This document shows positions 9,840 to 21,899 of a stretch of 64,000 nt of DNA, piece after piece. This DNA is from Endomychus coccineus. Taxonomy: Eukaryota; Arthropoda; Insecta; Coleoptera; Endomychidae. Location: assembly GCA_958510875.1 (NCBI GenBank), contig OY294068.1, positions 12,191,282-12,255,281 of the forward strand. The letters run 5' to 3'. Numbering within the stretch: the first letter of the stretch is position 1; each line of letters starts with the position of its first letter. The notes beneath the pieces were generated by a model, which saw only the letters and a program-made list of their open reading frames with translations, was not told where the DNA came from and made no database searches. The translations under genes and the position numbers were made by a program.

Positions 9840-12215
9840 CAGGGTGTCCCATTTTGGGAACTTTTGCGGGTTATCTCCTTTATTTTTAAAGATAGAGAGT
9901 TGCGGTTTTCGCGACACTGTGCTACTTTTTCGTGAAACTCAAGATGCCGTCAACAGAATTTTCATAGCCCTTTTAGTTTTTGAGATACAGGGCATTTCTG
10001 AAAATGTTGCATTTTGTGACCCCCCTCGTATCTCCGTTATCCTTCAACTTATCGAAAAGGTAAAATAACATTCTAATAGATTTTTTTCCGTAGAATGCAG
10101 TGGTGTAGATAACTTTTGTTACATATTTACTGTTTTTGAGTTATAAAGTAAACTTATGTTTTTTTAAATGGAACATCCTGTATATTTATAGACTATAAAA
10201 TTTGTCTTTTTTTTTCCTTTTCAAAAATATATGATAGCATAAACTTTTTTTCAGAAACACGCAAATAATTGACAATTTTCAGAAATTAAATACATATTTT
10301 AATAGTAGGCTATGGATAACAATAATAAACAAGTGCAAGTTACATATTACTAACAAATAATTGGATACCTTGTATATAGGTATCTATTAAAAAAAATTCC
10401 CATAGATCTTTTTTCTAACAGTAAGTTAGTAACAACAGTTTTGTGGCGTAAAGTGACAATATAACAAAAACACAAAAAAATAACATTATTAAAAAAAATT
10501 AAATGTGATGTTCAAATTGACCACCATTTTCTCTAATGCAAAATTGGCACATCTTTGAGATTCTTTGAATAGCGTTCAAAAGAACCATTGTTCTCATTCG
10601 CAGATTTCGAAAAGCTAAATGAATTGCCTCTCGAAGTTTTGCAATGCCGTCATATCGAGTTTTATATACTCCATTTTGTATATAACCCCATAAAAAAAAT
10701 CTAAAATTGAGAGATCTGGTGATCGTGGAGGCCATCTAACAGGTCCATTGGTACCTATCCATCTTTGAGGAAAGTTATTATTTAGAAAGGCCCTTAAGAG
10801 CCTAGAGTTATGACTTGGGGCACCATCTTGCTGTAGGTAAACAGCATTATACTGGGCTAATGGAATGTTTTCGAGCAGTTCTGGAATAACTTCCTCACGA
10901 ATTTCTAGGTATCTACGTGCTGTAAGACCTCCTTAAAAAATCCTATAAACTATATGTCTACCCAAAATAAAACATGAAACCCCAACTCCAAAGCGTCCTT
11001 GTTGTGCCCTTTCAAACATTAAATGCAGATTTTCACTACGCCAGTTCCTGGTATTGTGACGATTGAAAATGCCAGCACTTGAAATAAAGCATTCGTCTGA
11101 CCAGATAACAAGTCTGCCAAATAAATCGTTAGCATCGATTTGTTGCAGATACCACTGGCAAAACAGTGCCCGGCGCTCGGCATCGCCTGGATGCAAATGT
11201 TGTAGTATATTAAATTTGTATGGATGATACTTATATTTCTTCAAGATCCTCTGAGCGTTAGTTTTTGGCACACCAATTTCCTTCTCAATTTTTCTACATG
11301 AGGACGAAGGTGTTGCTTCTATATATCCTAAAGTATCTATCTCTTTTCTTTCCCTGTTCTCTTTGTTGTATGTTTTAGGGCGCGGGTGAACAAATGATCC
11401 GTGCTCAACTAAATTTGCTTTTAAACGGGCAAATATCCCAAAAAACGGTTGCCTTCTTTCTGGATATCTAACAAGCAAAAATTAAAATGAGAATAGAGAT
11501 GTTCATAGCCATAGTAGCTTACTCACCTTTGGAAATATAATTCCGAAGCTTCTTCAGAACTTTCATTACTCTGTATAAAACATACCATCATATCATATTT
11601 CTCATAATTTTCGTAAACTGCCATTATTCGAAAAAATTGGTAAATATCTATTGAATAATGATACCAAAAGAACGAAAATAAACAGCTTAAATGCGATAGA
11701 GATTTGATGTTTATTTCTGTTTCTTGTCATAAACAATATCAATGGCCTACAATTAAAATATGTATTTAATTTCTAAAAATTGTCAATTATTTGCGTGTTT
11801 CTGAAAAAAAGTTTATACTATCATATATTTTTGAAAAGGTAAAAAAAAGACAAATTTTATAGTCTATAAATATACAGGGTGTTCCATTTTAAAAAACATA
11901 AGTTTGCTATATAACTCAAAAACAGTAAATATGTAACAAAAGTTATCTACACCACTGCATTCTACGGAAAAAAAACTATTAGAATGTTATTTTACCTTTT
12001 CGATAAGTTGAAGGATAACGGAGATACGAGGGGGGTCACAAAATGCAACATTTTCAGAAATGCCCTGTATCTTAAAAACTAAAAGGGCTATGAAAATTCT
12101 GTTGACGGCATCTTGAGTTTTACGAAAAAGTAGCACAGTGTCGCGAAAACCGCAACTCTCTATCTTTAAAAATAAAGGAGATACCCCGCAAAAGTACCCA
12201 AAATGGGACACCCTG
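9840..12215 (-). mobile_element. Long-TIR Tc1/mariner-superfamily transposon (DD41D), copy 2
   Basis: Duplicate of the element at 7043-9419, with the same TIRs, TA flanks and gene layout. It is one base shorter because of the A-run contraction inside the transposase gene. Confidence 0.9.
10499..11624 (-). pseudogene. DD41D transposase, copy 2 (stop plus frameshift)
   Basis: Paralogue of the gene at 7702-8828. Exon 1 is 11624-11527, the intron 11468-11526, and exon 2 runs to 10499. It shares the TAA at codon 211 (10933-10935), so that lesion predates the duplication. It also lost one base in the run at 10692-10699 (eight T on the coding strand instead of nine), which puts DFFLWGY and everything after it out of frame with the upstream PPRSPDLSILD. 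The third catalytic aspartate lies immediately before the shift. This copy is therefore more damaged than copy 1. Confidence 0.85.
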
Positions 12216-12669
12216 TACAGGTGTGATAAAACGTCAAATCGCACTCTATTAGATGACTAATAAGTACGAAATCCACTAAAAATACAATTAAAGTACTAAG
12301 GATCTTCCAGCTACCAAGTAGCCATCATCAGAGTAAGCAAAATTAGGAGACAAATGAACCTGTTTAAGTATTATTTGCGGTTAATAATGGAAAATGGGGA
12401 GTTTCCCTTAGCTGGAGATAAATCTGAATTTAATAAATTGCTTTTAGCTACCTAGATATTTGTGTATACTCTGTTTTAAGAGTGATAAACTTCCTTGAAG
12501 AATGGTGTGAACTGTATAAATTCTGCTAGTAATGCTTATTTTTCAACACTATTTTTCTTTATATGGGCAGAATGTGATAAAACGAGTTAAAACGTTCATT
12601 CTAGTTTGACCTACATATCACATTGAATCAATTTTGTCAATTCCAAATTTGTCGAAATCAGAAAGTTTA

Positions 12670-12907
12670 TCAGAGGTACTGCCTAAATTTTTGAGTTTTG
12701 CAGAATTATCAAAGGGGTAAAAGTATGGAAGAATTGCGAATTAGGTCTATTTCATCGATTCAGGTGAAAATACAATATTAGACATTTTTTCTGATGGGGA
12801 ATTCGATTCCAAAGTCACTTTTAGCCTTAGAGAAAGATTGGTCGTGTTGCAACGTTCTGTGATCCTGAATTCTGGTTATATTCTAGTTTATAACTTCAAT
12901 AAAACAT
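12670..12907. repeat. Diverged ~300-bp satellite monomer, U1
   Basis: Matches 14260-14490, most clearly in AGTCACTTTTAGCCTTAGAG (12818 and about 14400) and the 80 bases that follow. The match ends at about 12907 with AAAACATGTT, exactly where the unique 1.28-kb block containing the small promoter and ORF begins. Confidence 0.7.
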
Positions 12908-12910
12908 GTT

Positions 12911-13850
12911 GTGAGGGTACAAATTACTCTTACTTAAGGATAAACTAAAAGCTCTATTTTATCACTTGGTTGCCGACAGCTACAGCGAAGACGGTCGTGA
13001 GTTATATTTTCGGGCGCCAGAGTATTTTCAACCAACCAATAAATTATGTATGTAACTAGGGGATGCAAATACTCAAGTCCCCAGGTTGAATTACCCTGAA
13101 AGTATAAAAAAATAAAAGACCTGTACCCAGAATGATTGAAATTTACTAGTAATTGAAATACTAATGTTGACACAGTTTATGACAGAACTTAATATTAATG
13201 AGATATGAAGTGAATGAATTGAAAATATGGATGAAGGTAATTGCTTAAATCATTAAATCAAAGTGAACAGTTGAATTTACACAATATACAAATACTCAAT
13301 GATTATTTCAAATGTTACATAAACCCAAAGTCGGGTAGCCTGACCTGGTGAGTGCAGAATTAGATGTTGTACTTGCTCGGTTATGGATTAATACTTCCTA
13401 CTTGATGTAGGAGACTCCTGCCACAGTTCTAATACAGTTTCCACGATTGTACATCACAAGTAAATCAGCAACTTCTAAAGTAATTTTTCCACAGCAGATT
13501 CAAGCCAACCTCAATACCCTTGTTGAGTTTTCCACAACATAAACAGAAAAAAGGAACCCTGAAATCACGAAATGTTCAAACCTCTATTGTTCTATTGTCC
13601 ACAGAAGACAGACATGAACAAAATACATAACGATTGTTGAACAAACTAGGACTAACCTGTCAGATATCACCTGTGAAGGCAAATTAATTCTTGAAGTCAG
13701 TGAATAAATCAAATGGAATTACAAAGATATTTACCTCTATCACGATAAGGTTTTCCTTCCAATAAAACAAATTTTACTTCCGTCCACAACCAGTCACGTT
13801 GAAACTAAGTTCTAACCCCCTAAGGTGCACTAATTACTCAAATAGTTTCA
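12911..13850. other. Unique block with possible splice-like signals, no firm gene
   Basis: Lies between satellite monomers. On the minus strand a TATACTTTCAG acceptor-like site at 13096 precedes an open frame to 12934 (WGLEYLHPLVTYIIYWLVEN). It does not join in frame to the candidate exon at 14007, directly or through the AG/GT-bounded 14-bp piece near 13660. I recognise no protein family. Confidence 0.3.
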
Positions 13851-13851
13851 A

Positions 13852-14007
13852 TTATTCCAATCCAAATTGGTAATTGATGCCTTTGCTTTCAACGGAAGAA
13901 TATTCCCAGAATTTGGTTCCAAACATAAGCTTGGTATCACCTCCCTGTTGGAATAACCTAGCAACACGACTTTCCGCTTGAACGATTTGACCAGAAGTAA
14001 ACGCCAT
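13852..14007 (-). CDS. Small uncharacterised ORF downstream of a promoter-like site
   Basis: A 51-residue frame (MAFTSGQIVQAESRVARLF...NYQFGLE) with a good initiation context (AAAATGG). A longer in-frame start exists at 14040 (MRHRNAGKKEK...). I chose 14007 because of its context and because the residues before it are mostly basic and look untranslated. The base composition is less AT-rich than the surroundings. It sits about 75 bp downstream of an initiator-like TCAGT and a CRE. A possible donor (GGAG|GTGATACC) lies inside it at 13941, so this could instead be a first coding exon of 22 codons. I do not recognise the product. The frame may be short by chance, but the promoter context makes it the better of the two small-gene candidates. 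Confidence 0.35.
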   Translation of the reverse strand: MAFTSGQIVQAESRVARLFQQGGDTKLMFGTKFWEYSSVESKGINYQFGLE

Positions 14008-14080
14008 TTTCTCTTTCTTTCCGGCGTTTCGATGTCTCACAGAATAACCTCGAAATAGAAGCGGTAACTACGGATCTGAC

Positions 14081-14130
14081 ACTGAACAACCATGACTCTT
14101 AGAATATACGGTCTAGCATAGCTGACGTCA
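14081..14130 (-). promoter_or_regulatory. CRE plus initiator, candidate promoter
   Basis: A perfect 8-bp cAMP-response element TGACGTCA lies at 14123-14130, about 40-47 bp upstream (minus strand) of TTCAGTG at 14080-14086, which matches the arthropod initiator TCAGT. No TATA box stands at the usual distance. The spacing and the higher GC content support a start of transcription toward lower coordinates. Confidence 0.45.
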
Positions 14131-14197
14131 CAGGAGTTAACCGGCTGTACTACAGCGGCCATTTCTAAGCCGTTAAGTGGAGTTTACACGTTACAAT

Positions 14198-14493
14198 GTT
14201 CTAGAAGAAAATTGTACTCAATATATGTACTGGCAATCTTCTAACATCACATAGAATAAGATCTAATAATTATTTGAAAATGTTAGGATTTTTGGGCTTT
14301 GCAAACTTTTCAAAGGGAAAAATGGCTAATTTGGTCTATGTCTTCGATTCGATTAAAACTGCATTATTATACGTTTTTTTTATGTATAATTCGATCCCAA
14401 AGTCACTTTTAGCCTTAGAGAAAGATTGGTCGTGTTACAGCGTTCCGTGATCCTGATATCTGGTCATATTCTAGTTTAGGACATCGATAAAAG
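14198..14493. repeat. ~296-bp satellite monomer, U2
   Basis: Begins GTTCTAGAAGAAAATTG. The next monomer starts at 14494 with GTTCTAGAAGAATTTTT and runs in parallel, so U2 and U3 are tandem with a period near 296 bp. U1 is the same family on the far side of the unique block. Confidence 0.7.
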
Positions 14494-14610
14494 CATGTTC
14501 TAGAAGAATTTTTATCCAATATTTGTATTGGCAATCTTCTAAGATTACATAGAATAAGATCCAACAGTTATCTGAAAATTTTCGAATTTTTACAAAATCT
14601 CAAGAAAAGT
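14494..14610. repeat. Partial satellite monomer, U3
   Basis: Matches the first 105 or so bases of U2 (shared GGCAATCTTCTAA and ACATAGAATAAGATC), then diverges near 14600. Confidence 0.65.
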
Positions 14611-14619
14611 CTAAGACGT

Positions 14620-16310
14620 TAATGAGCCATCAATCTGTGAACGGTCGTCACATGATTATATGAAACTGTTGAAAACGTCAAAATGTTTCGATTCTTTTTT
14701 AATCCCTTTGTTGTTGAATTTCGAAAAATCCTGCTGAATTTCAAGTCTGTCGACTTTATAGTTTTGGAGACTTCGTGAACAATTAAGCTTTGGCATTTAG
14801 TTACTTTCCAAATTCTCATTGGATGTTTTAAAAATAAACTGGAAGTTGCAACCAACTTAACAACCTTACTAGTACCTACTCAACAAATGAATTTGCAGTT
14901 CTGAAAATTCTAATAAATTTCTATTCAACTCTCAAACTTCTCAATTTTTCCACACGACTACTTCTTCGAGTATATTGGAAACACTTCACAATATTTGACA
15001 AACATCGAATGTTTCGAATTCGACGGAATATGTGTAATGACAATGTATTTGCATCTGCATGCTGAAGACATGAAATTGAGCCTATTATCGAACCACGACT
15101 GATTATTCTTTAATTCCCGAACTTTCATCGACCTACAAAGCACGCATGCCAAAATTGACATTTATGAGCGGGCCCCGCTATCCGAAGCAAAGAGTATAGA
15201 ACTCTTTGATCCCAAGCCAGTTATCAAAAATGATTATTAAGCGTATCGCATGCCGGACCAGGCGTACACCCTAACAAACATTATTAAAATGAATGTTCTT
15301 ATAACGTCTGCATGTCTCACTGGAAGCCATTAAATCTAGTAGCTCATTTTCGATATCCATTATATTATGGACAATAACTTAATTTCGTTCTGGTCTGGTT
15401 CGCGATTCCAGCAGTTGCCTTATGATTATAATTAAGTCATCATGCAATGGCATACAGGCCCGTAATTACCGTTTTCAAGCGTGCCAGACCGGAAAATCAA
15501 AGTGGTTTAATCAACAAAATAAATTAAGAATGAAAATTGGATCTGGATCGAATTGCACAAACACCACAACAATATCTACAGAATTTCAAATGAGCCATCC
15601 TTACTTGATCAATAAAACTCCACTATTTGTGACTGGTACCGAGTGGCTTAATACGTAACATGTGAAAAATCATGTTGATTCTTATTTATCTGAAATTATT
15701 TATCGCAAGGAGACAAGTATAGACGTGTATTGTGTATAAACATCAATGAAAAGGGAACTGATTAATATGAGGATTCTTTTTAATGTGTGGCTGATAAAAA
15801 GCTGCACTTAAACATATTAACAAAATGCATTGACAACAAACTTGAAACAAATACAAATTTGAATTCTTTTACAGCTGTTCTATTATTATTTTTCTAAGAA
15901 ATCGGGAAAATAAGTTCTATCATGAACCATGAGAGATCACTACGCCATTTTATGCGGCTTGTCATTGAATAACCTCAAAGCGTTGAAAATTGCATGACAT
16001 GTCAATACATTGGCTATATTATTGTAGCGCCATCTGCTGATGGGGCTCGGCAAAGTAATTACGACTTTGAGAAACGAAAAAACTCATAATTCAACATAGT
16101 GTGGCTTGTCATTGCTTCACACTAAGCCCTTCACTGCCAGTATTTTGACAGATTTAGGCCCAGAACACTTACTTATGTAACTTATCTAACGATCATAAAA
16201 CAACCATCGACGATATCGTCTTTGGAGTTCAAGCTCTACTGGTCATATAAGAGGTATGTTAAATTATTCCATACTATCCGGAAAATTTAACTTTACATCA
16301 TTAATTTTGG
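14620..16310. other. No gene recognised
   Basis: Contains only short ORFs without domains (up to 78 residues). The motif TAGCGCCATCTGCTG near 16024 is a common insect repeat-like string. Nothing else stands out. Confidence 0.4.
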
Positions 16311-16318
16311 GCCTAAAT

Positions 16319-16953
16319 AGTGGAGTAAATCTGGCAAATGGTTGGCGAAAATCTTTTGATTCTTAGCGACCCTGTGGAAAATGTTTGTCGTGGTACCAAT
16401 AACAACCGCCTGAAATTTCTATTTCCAAAAGTGGGTGTAACCCCTTTTTTGGCCAAAAAGGTTTTTTTTACATTTTTAAGGGTAGTTCAGCAAAAAAGAT
16501 TAATATCTCTGGTTGTATTGAAAATTAAGAAACCAAAGTAGAAACCTTTTATTGTCAATGTCCAAGGAACTTCCAGTCCAAATTTCAAGTTGATCCAACC
16601 ACCCCCTCCCCGTAATAGATATATATCAACTCATATATGCAAGGAATCTTGCGTAACGGCTAACTCGGTCATTTTTCAACCGATTTGGCTGAAATTTGAA
16701 CTTTAAGTCAATTTTTTTTAGTTATTTTTCAAATTAAGATATCTCATGTCATTTACATCGAATAGGGATCCTTCTCGAGAAAATGTAGGTATTGGCATAT
16801 GGTTTTATGTCATGGAACTCATTTTTCAATTATTATTTTTTCCGGCCTATATTGGCCATTTTGGCTAACAAACACTTTCCACCGGGTCGTTAAGCATCGT
16901 AAAATTTTCGCCAACCTTGCCTTTTTTCTCGCCAGATTTACTCCACTGAAGTG
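16319..16953. mobile_element. Non-autonomous element with ~80-bp inverted repeats
   Basis: The left arm (16319-16396, AGTGGAGTAAATCTGGC... GGTTGGCGAAAATC...) and the right arm (about 16872-16953) are reverse complements apart from a 9-10-bp indel and scattered changes. Both also share the GACCC-GGTGGAAA-TGTTTGT inner part. The roughly 475 bp between them have no transposase. No clear target duplication was found, so the superfamily is open. Confidence 0.65.
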
Positions 16954-16959
16954 GAACAT

Positions 16960-17330
16960 TACATTGCCGGGCCAAAAAGTGAGTATTGCCTAGCACATTA
17001 TGGACTCCTGTCATCTTTTACAAGGAATTATCTCACCAATTTACACACATTAGCTATTTTTGTCGTACTTCTTCATGGATTTGATTGAAATCAAAATTTT
17101 CCCAATGCTTTGGTGCTGTCAGTTTGAATTGTTGCCCTGTTTACGTCGCTCGGACAAGATGCAATGTCATTTTTTTCGACAACTGTCACTATTACAGACT
17201 ATTCAAGAGCGACTTAATGAAACTGTCTTTCTGGCAATACAGACACTCGTTACAATTCGTTATTTTACTAAGGCAGTATGAATTGAAATACTTTACGACA
17301 AATGGCCATAAAATACCATCATCTTCCTTC
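16960..17330. other. No feature seen
   Basis: Ordinary AT-rich sequence between the TIR element and the LINE fragment. The overlapping ORFs at 17060-17372 are in different frames and show no domain before 17334. Confidence 0.35.
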
Positions 17331-17333
17331 TAT

Positions 17334-18000
17334 CGAGTTTTCTCTCAGATAGATCACCCCGTGTGGTGGTAGACGGAGTATCTTCCGATAAAATGACTAT
17401 CGAAGCTTCTGTACCACAGGGATCTGTTTTGGAACCAACTTTGTTTTTGCTCCATATAAACGATCTGCTGGAAGTGACCACCTGTTCTGTCCACAACTTT
17501 GCAGATGATGGCACACTTCATACCGTTTTCTCATCTAGAGTCCTTATACCATCCAATGAAGCCAGAGTAGCAAGACAGAGACAGGTTGACGCAATTAATG
17601 GAAACCTGGCAAAGATTTTGAAATAGAGGTCCAATAATCTAGTAGAGTATTGCAACCAAAACTCACGCTTCGGTATTTTCCAGGAAGGCGGATCCCACAA
17701 TCCCTAATATGATGATGTCAAGTACAACTATTCCTATTAAGTCTATCATATCCATGCCCGGGATGATCGCCAACAGCACCCTCTCAAGGAATAATCATGT
17801 GAGGTTCATTGCGGAAACCGCTTCACAAAAACTTGGTTTTCTATTCAGCTACTTTACATCTCAGCATATCTTCATCAATTGTAGACCAAATGCTCAAAAA
17901 AATATACTGAAATATAATTCGGTGGGAGGACACCGCATACTTACAAAACGTGCTACTACGGGCCTGACAGTGAGACAAAGTAATTCTATTTAAATCACGG
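17334..18000 (+). pseudogene. LINE reverse transcriptase fragment (FADD family), F1
   Basis: The first frame (17363-17626) reads VDGVSSDKMTIEASVPQGSVLEPTLFLLHINDLLEV, followed by NFADDGTLHTVF. This is the RT palm of a non-LTR retrotransposon with catalytic FADD. After a stop at about 17624 the same protein resumes in other frames, reaching NNHVRFIAETASQKLGFLF and YFTSQHIF (17709-17993), the thumb region. It is 5'-truncated and frameshifted. At least five other pieces of this family occur here (25.75, 43.5, 47.9, 49.8 and 56.7 kb). The clade was not assigned. Because the PQGS and FADD boxes are intact, it is one of the better-preserved pieces. Confidence 0.8.
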
Positions 18001-18319
18001 AAGCTCGATCGGGATACTCGTATATATCATCGGATACTAATGAACTAATATTCATTGTTCGTAAATAATCGAGTATTTGTGTACACAACTCCGTTGCATT
18101 GTTTGCGGTTCTATAAACGTCTCACGGTTGTCATCTCTTAATTAACAGCGGTAAGATCAGTGACAGTGGTTCGATGATAAATCTACGTTTTTGGTCGTAC
18201 TCATGTTTTCCTGATGCATGACAGACTTCATAGAACACAAATAAATGCTGCTTTCTAGGCTTGTGTTTTCCTACAGAATCTTACTTTCGAATAATTTATG
18301 GTGAGTCATCCATATACCT

Positions 18320-18600
18320 ATATCGGGGGGCACGGCAGTGCCCCCGCCAAGTCGAGCGCGAAGCAAACACTACCGTACCATCCTTTACTGGAACCATTTC
18401 GCCTCATTTTCAGGCCCCTATTTGAAAACCTCTGGATAAGACCAGAACGCAGAAATTCGTCATCCAGTAAGCTATAAAATCACATACTTAAAATGAAAAA
18501 ATTTCAAGTCTGTAGGTCATTTAGTTCCGAAGTTAAGCGAAATGATCATCATAATAGAACTAGTACTTCCCATAAACTCAGAGAGCTGAAATTTGGTCTA
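18320..18600. mobile_element. GC-rich hairpin element, possibly Helitron-related
   Basis: An 8-bp stem (GGGGGCAC / GTGCCCCC, 18326-18345) with a 4-base loop is followed by CGCCAAGTCGAGCGCGAAGC in AT-rich surroundings. Such a hairpin near an end is typical of Helitron-type elements, and from memory this kind of block recurs in insect genomes. No CTRR end or Rep/helicase coding sequence is visible, so the class is an inference. Confidence 0.45.
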
Positions 18601-19034
18601 CTTTATGTTAGATCGGTGGTCGATTCGACGCTCCAAAAAGAAGAAAGCAGAAGTCAGCATTGTCAATGCTGAATGCATGTGTTGCACAATCAACAACAGC
18701 CTAAAATGAGACACTAGCGTCCAATTAACAATACCAGTATGGGCTATTATCTCGCCTAACAAACATAGGTAGTTACAACAGATAACATTACGTGTAAACA
18801 AAATTGACTTGTACCCACTAACGTATAAAGAATGTTCAACGGCCAAGTCACACAACATTAACTATAATAATAAAGAAATCCCAGTAAGGAACCTTAGACT
18901 TGGTACGACTTTGTCTAGATTTCATTACTTTTTAGAGATAAACAAGCAGCTCCATCGAGACTTGGCTAGTTTTTTACAGAATGTTTTTGGTGGAATATAT
19001 ATATATATAAAGCAAATATCACTCACGGAATAAC

Positions 19035-19195
19035 TGAATCACTCAGATCGAAATCTCCGAATAAAAGCGGACCGACTCGAAACTTGGTAGATATGTTCCT
19101 TATAAGGCATAGGCACCCGCTAAAAACGTAGTTTTCGAAACTAAACCTCAAACGCGGTAAAAGGGATTCGATATATTTTGGCGCTTGTAACTACT
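19035..19195. repeat. Interior fragment, probably of the same hairpin element
   Basis: The stretch with GACTCGAAACTTGGTAGATA and GGCATAGGCACCCGCTAAAA is of a type I associate with the same repeat class. It is separated from the hairpin block by about 430 bp of unrelated sequence. Low certainty. Confidence 0.3.
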
Positions 19196-19199
19196 AATA

Positions 19200-21890
19200 T
19201 AATCAGGTACAATTTACATTACAGGCATCCGTAGAGTAATAGACCATTATCACAGTTAAGACTGTCTATGCTATGATAGGTAACACATAACCCTTCAACA
19301 AAACATATAATGTTCACATGACACAAAGCTGATACATTGATGCCACATAATTTCCATATCATAGATATCCCTGTCAATAAAGTTTCATATCACATAAGAG
19401 TATAGTTTTACGTCTGCGCTTGAAGCTGTTTCTACTCATTAGAAATATTTTTATTAAGTTTTTAAACTTGAGGAATGACATCGCGGCTACGCAGCCGATG
19501 CCTTCTTCTACGGGTATCATCTGTTTAAGTGAGCTTGGCCTGCAGACAACGGCTAGTTTCATGATAAATGAATGTTTGTAGGATGATATTCACACTATAC
19601 ATTTTTTATCTACATACTAACAATTCAGTGATATGAAGCTTCTGCATGAATTGATAGATTTGGATTCATTTAGGAGTGAATTGAACTTTAAGCAACATTG
19701 TCAGGTGGCAAATCGAAAGAATTTTTCAATTTATGAGCTATTGTGAGGATTCTCTCATATGATTGTTGTTTGTAATGTCATCAATTTGCTCTCCGCCAGT
19801 GAGGTTTGCGACATTCCCCCGCTGCAAAATGGAAAGTGTCAGAAAGTATTCCCCGGTTCTTCCGAATTACTTCCAAATTTTCTAATCAAGAGCTCATCTA
19901 TTCCAAAATTGTATGGTAATATAAAAAATTGTCAGTGATTGTATTCACATCATCTGCATAACTGGAAGGAAAGTCATTTTCCACTGAGTCCTTCATAAAA
20001 TGAACCTTAGACTGAATTGATACTTTGGTGTCAAGAGAACTTGTTCAAGGAGACCTCATTACCACTTCCTATGACACGTAGTGAATGAGTATAATATAAT
20101 GGGACTGATTCAAATGCACACATTGAAATCATTTTCAGGGCAATCGGAAAAAAAGGTTACGATTTCCCTACAACGCCTTCTAACTACTACAAGATTCGTT
20201 CCAATTTTACCTCTGAATACGATGAATTTCTCTACGAAACAAATCTGCTGAACAGTATGTCAGAAGGGTAGTTAAAATTAATTATATCTTTACCTCTGAA
20301 GAAATAATCTAACAGTTGGCAACAGCGAATTGCACCCTTGATGCCGGAACACGCCACTTTTAGTAAAGTTTTCATCCATTTGTTTCCACATCTGTTGTAG
20401 TATAAACGTGTTATTGTTTTGCTGGTGATTTCTTCTTATTGTTTAGTTCACGCCAATTATCGACTCTGTCAGCTGTAGGACGTAGTAAGATGTTATCGAC
20501 TGTCTGCCTGTCCCCTCGAGTTTCATCTTGATTTTTACCTGGCTCATCCGTTGTCAAGGGATGATGTACCTGACGTCTCTAAATTGGTTCAAATCTTTAA
20601 TCTCTTATTCCCATTGAATTGACTTCTTTGTTGATTAATTCTTAGGTAGAATCATCACAATACCCTATTGGTATTTAAATATCGGTATTCATTTCCAAAT
20701 TACATGTTGAAACTTCTGTGTATTCCTTCGATCCGATAACCCTTAATAGAAAACTTATTTGATCCAGCGGTCGCATCTCCGGGCTATGCAAGGAAGCAAT
20801 TGCCTTACTATAAAAATCAAACCCACGATGCGATAATAAGTATTATTATTTAATGTAATGTAATTTAACCAAATTCCAATATAGCAGAGCATAGTTAGAT
20901 AAGTTTAGGTGCATCATTTGAATATATGTAGGTACAGTATTCACTTCATACAGATACGTACCTTTGTGTAACAAAGTAGCCGAAGTCATGAAGCCCAGCT
21001 CAATAGTCCACATGAATAGAGAGAGCAATCATATTCGATCAAAATTAGCTTATAAGAACATATGCATCCGTCGCTTTTATAATTACAATGAACTTAAACA
21101 GAAAGAGAAGGTACCCCCTGAGGCACTGTCTCCACTTTAATGCTATACGAGTTGAAAGAATATACCAGATACCACCCTAGTAGCTTACGACACGAACACG
21201 GAAACGGCGAAGTGCAGTTAAAAGTTGGGATAGAACTTCTATCATTTGTTCGGTTGAGGTTCGGTACTGGTGCTTGGAGTTGATAATACCAATATTATTG
21301 TATATTACTTCTATTGTTAGGGTACTAAGGAAATGTTACACAAATAAAAAATTAAAAATGAAACTTAAATGATGAATCAAAGTGAGGTAAAGATGTAAAG
21401 GTGGAATCGGGACCTACTAGCCAAGAAGGGTGAGAAATCCCGGGAAAGTAAGAGATTGTATAGGAGTATAGACACTGTTAACATTTTAGTAAATAAAAGA
21501 TGCTTCAGTAGTCTTTGTTACGAAGACAAGTTGCACCTAATACAATTTATTAGCATATAGGCAAACCAAATTGTGCATCCAATAATTCGTGGTATGAACA
21601 AAATTATTGGCTCACGGAAAGTAAATTAATATTTAGTTAGTTTTGTGTTCTTTTTCGACAGGTAGTGAAATAACAAAAGTACTTTAGAGCAAACTTTCCA
21701 ATGTTTAAATAAAGTAAATTCAGAAACAATCCTTACCTTTATAGATCGAAGAATAAATGTTCTGAGTTGGCGGTCAATTTCATTCTAATAGCTAGTGTTT
21801 GCCGAAAAACACATTCTACAATGTAGAGGTAGAGTTCTAAACTTGTGAATATGAGAAATAGCTTCAATCGATCAATCAGTAAAAGCAGAC
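19200..21890. other. Long stretch without a recognised gene
   Basis: Read in both directions. Short ORFs (60-62 residues at 19374-19562 and 20846-21028) lack domains. The segment around 20340-20600 is somewhat richer in GC and may be a decayed element in the minus sense, but I could not align it to any family. Confidence 0.4.
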
Positions 21891-21899
21891 AAGTACAAT

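Larger units (their letters stand above)
9793..12588. repeat. Tandem segmental duplication, unit 2 (2796 bp)
   Basis: Second copy of the preceding unit. The net length difference is one base, and I can place it: an A-run has nine bases in unit 1 (7895-7903) and eight in unit 2 (10692-10699). Substitutions are few, which suggests a recent event. Confidence 0.93.

Noticed and set aside
12934..13940. Multi-exon gene joining the 14007 ORF to an open frame at 13095-12934 via a 14-bp micro-exon
   Set aside because: Both joins I tried (direct, and through the 14-bp piece near 13660) create an immediate stop codon.
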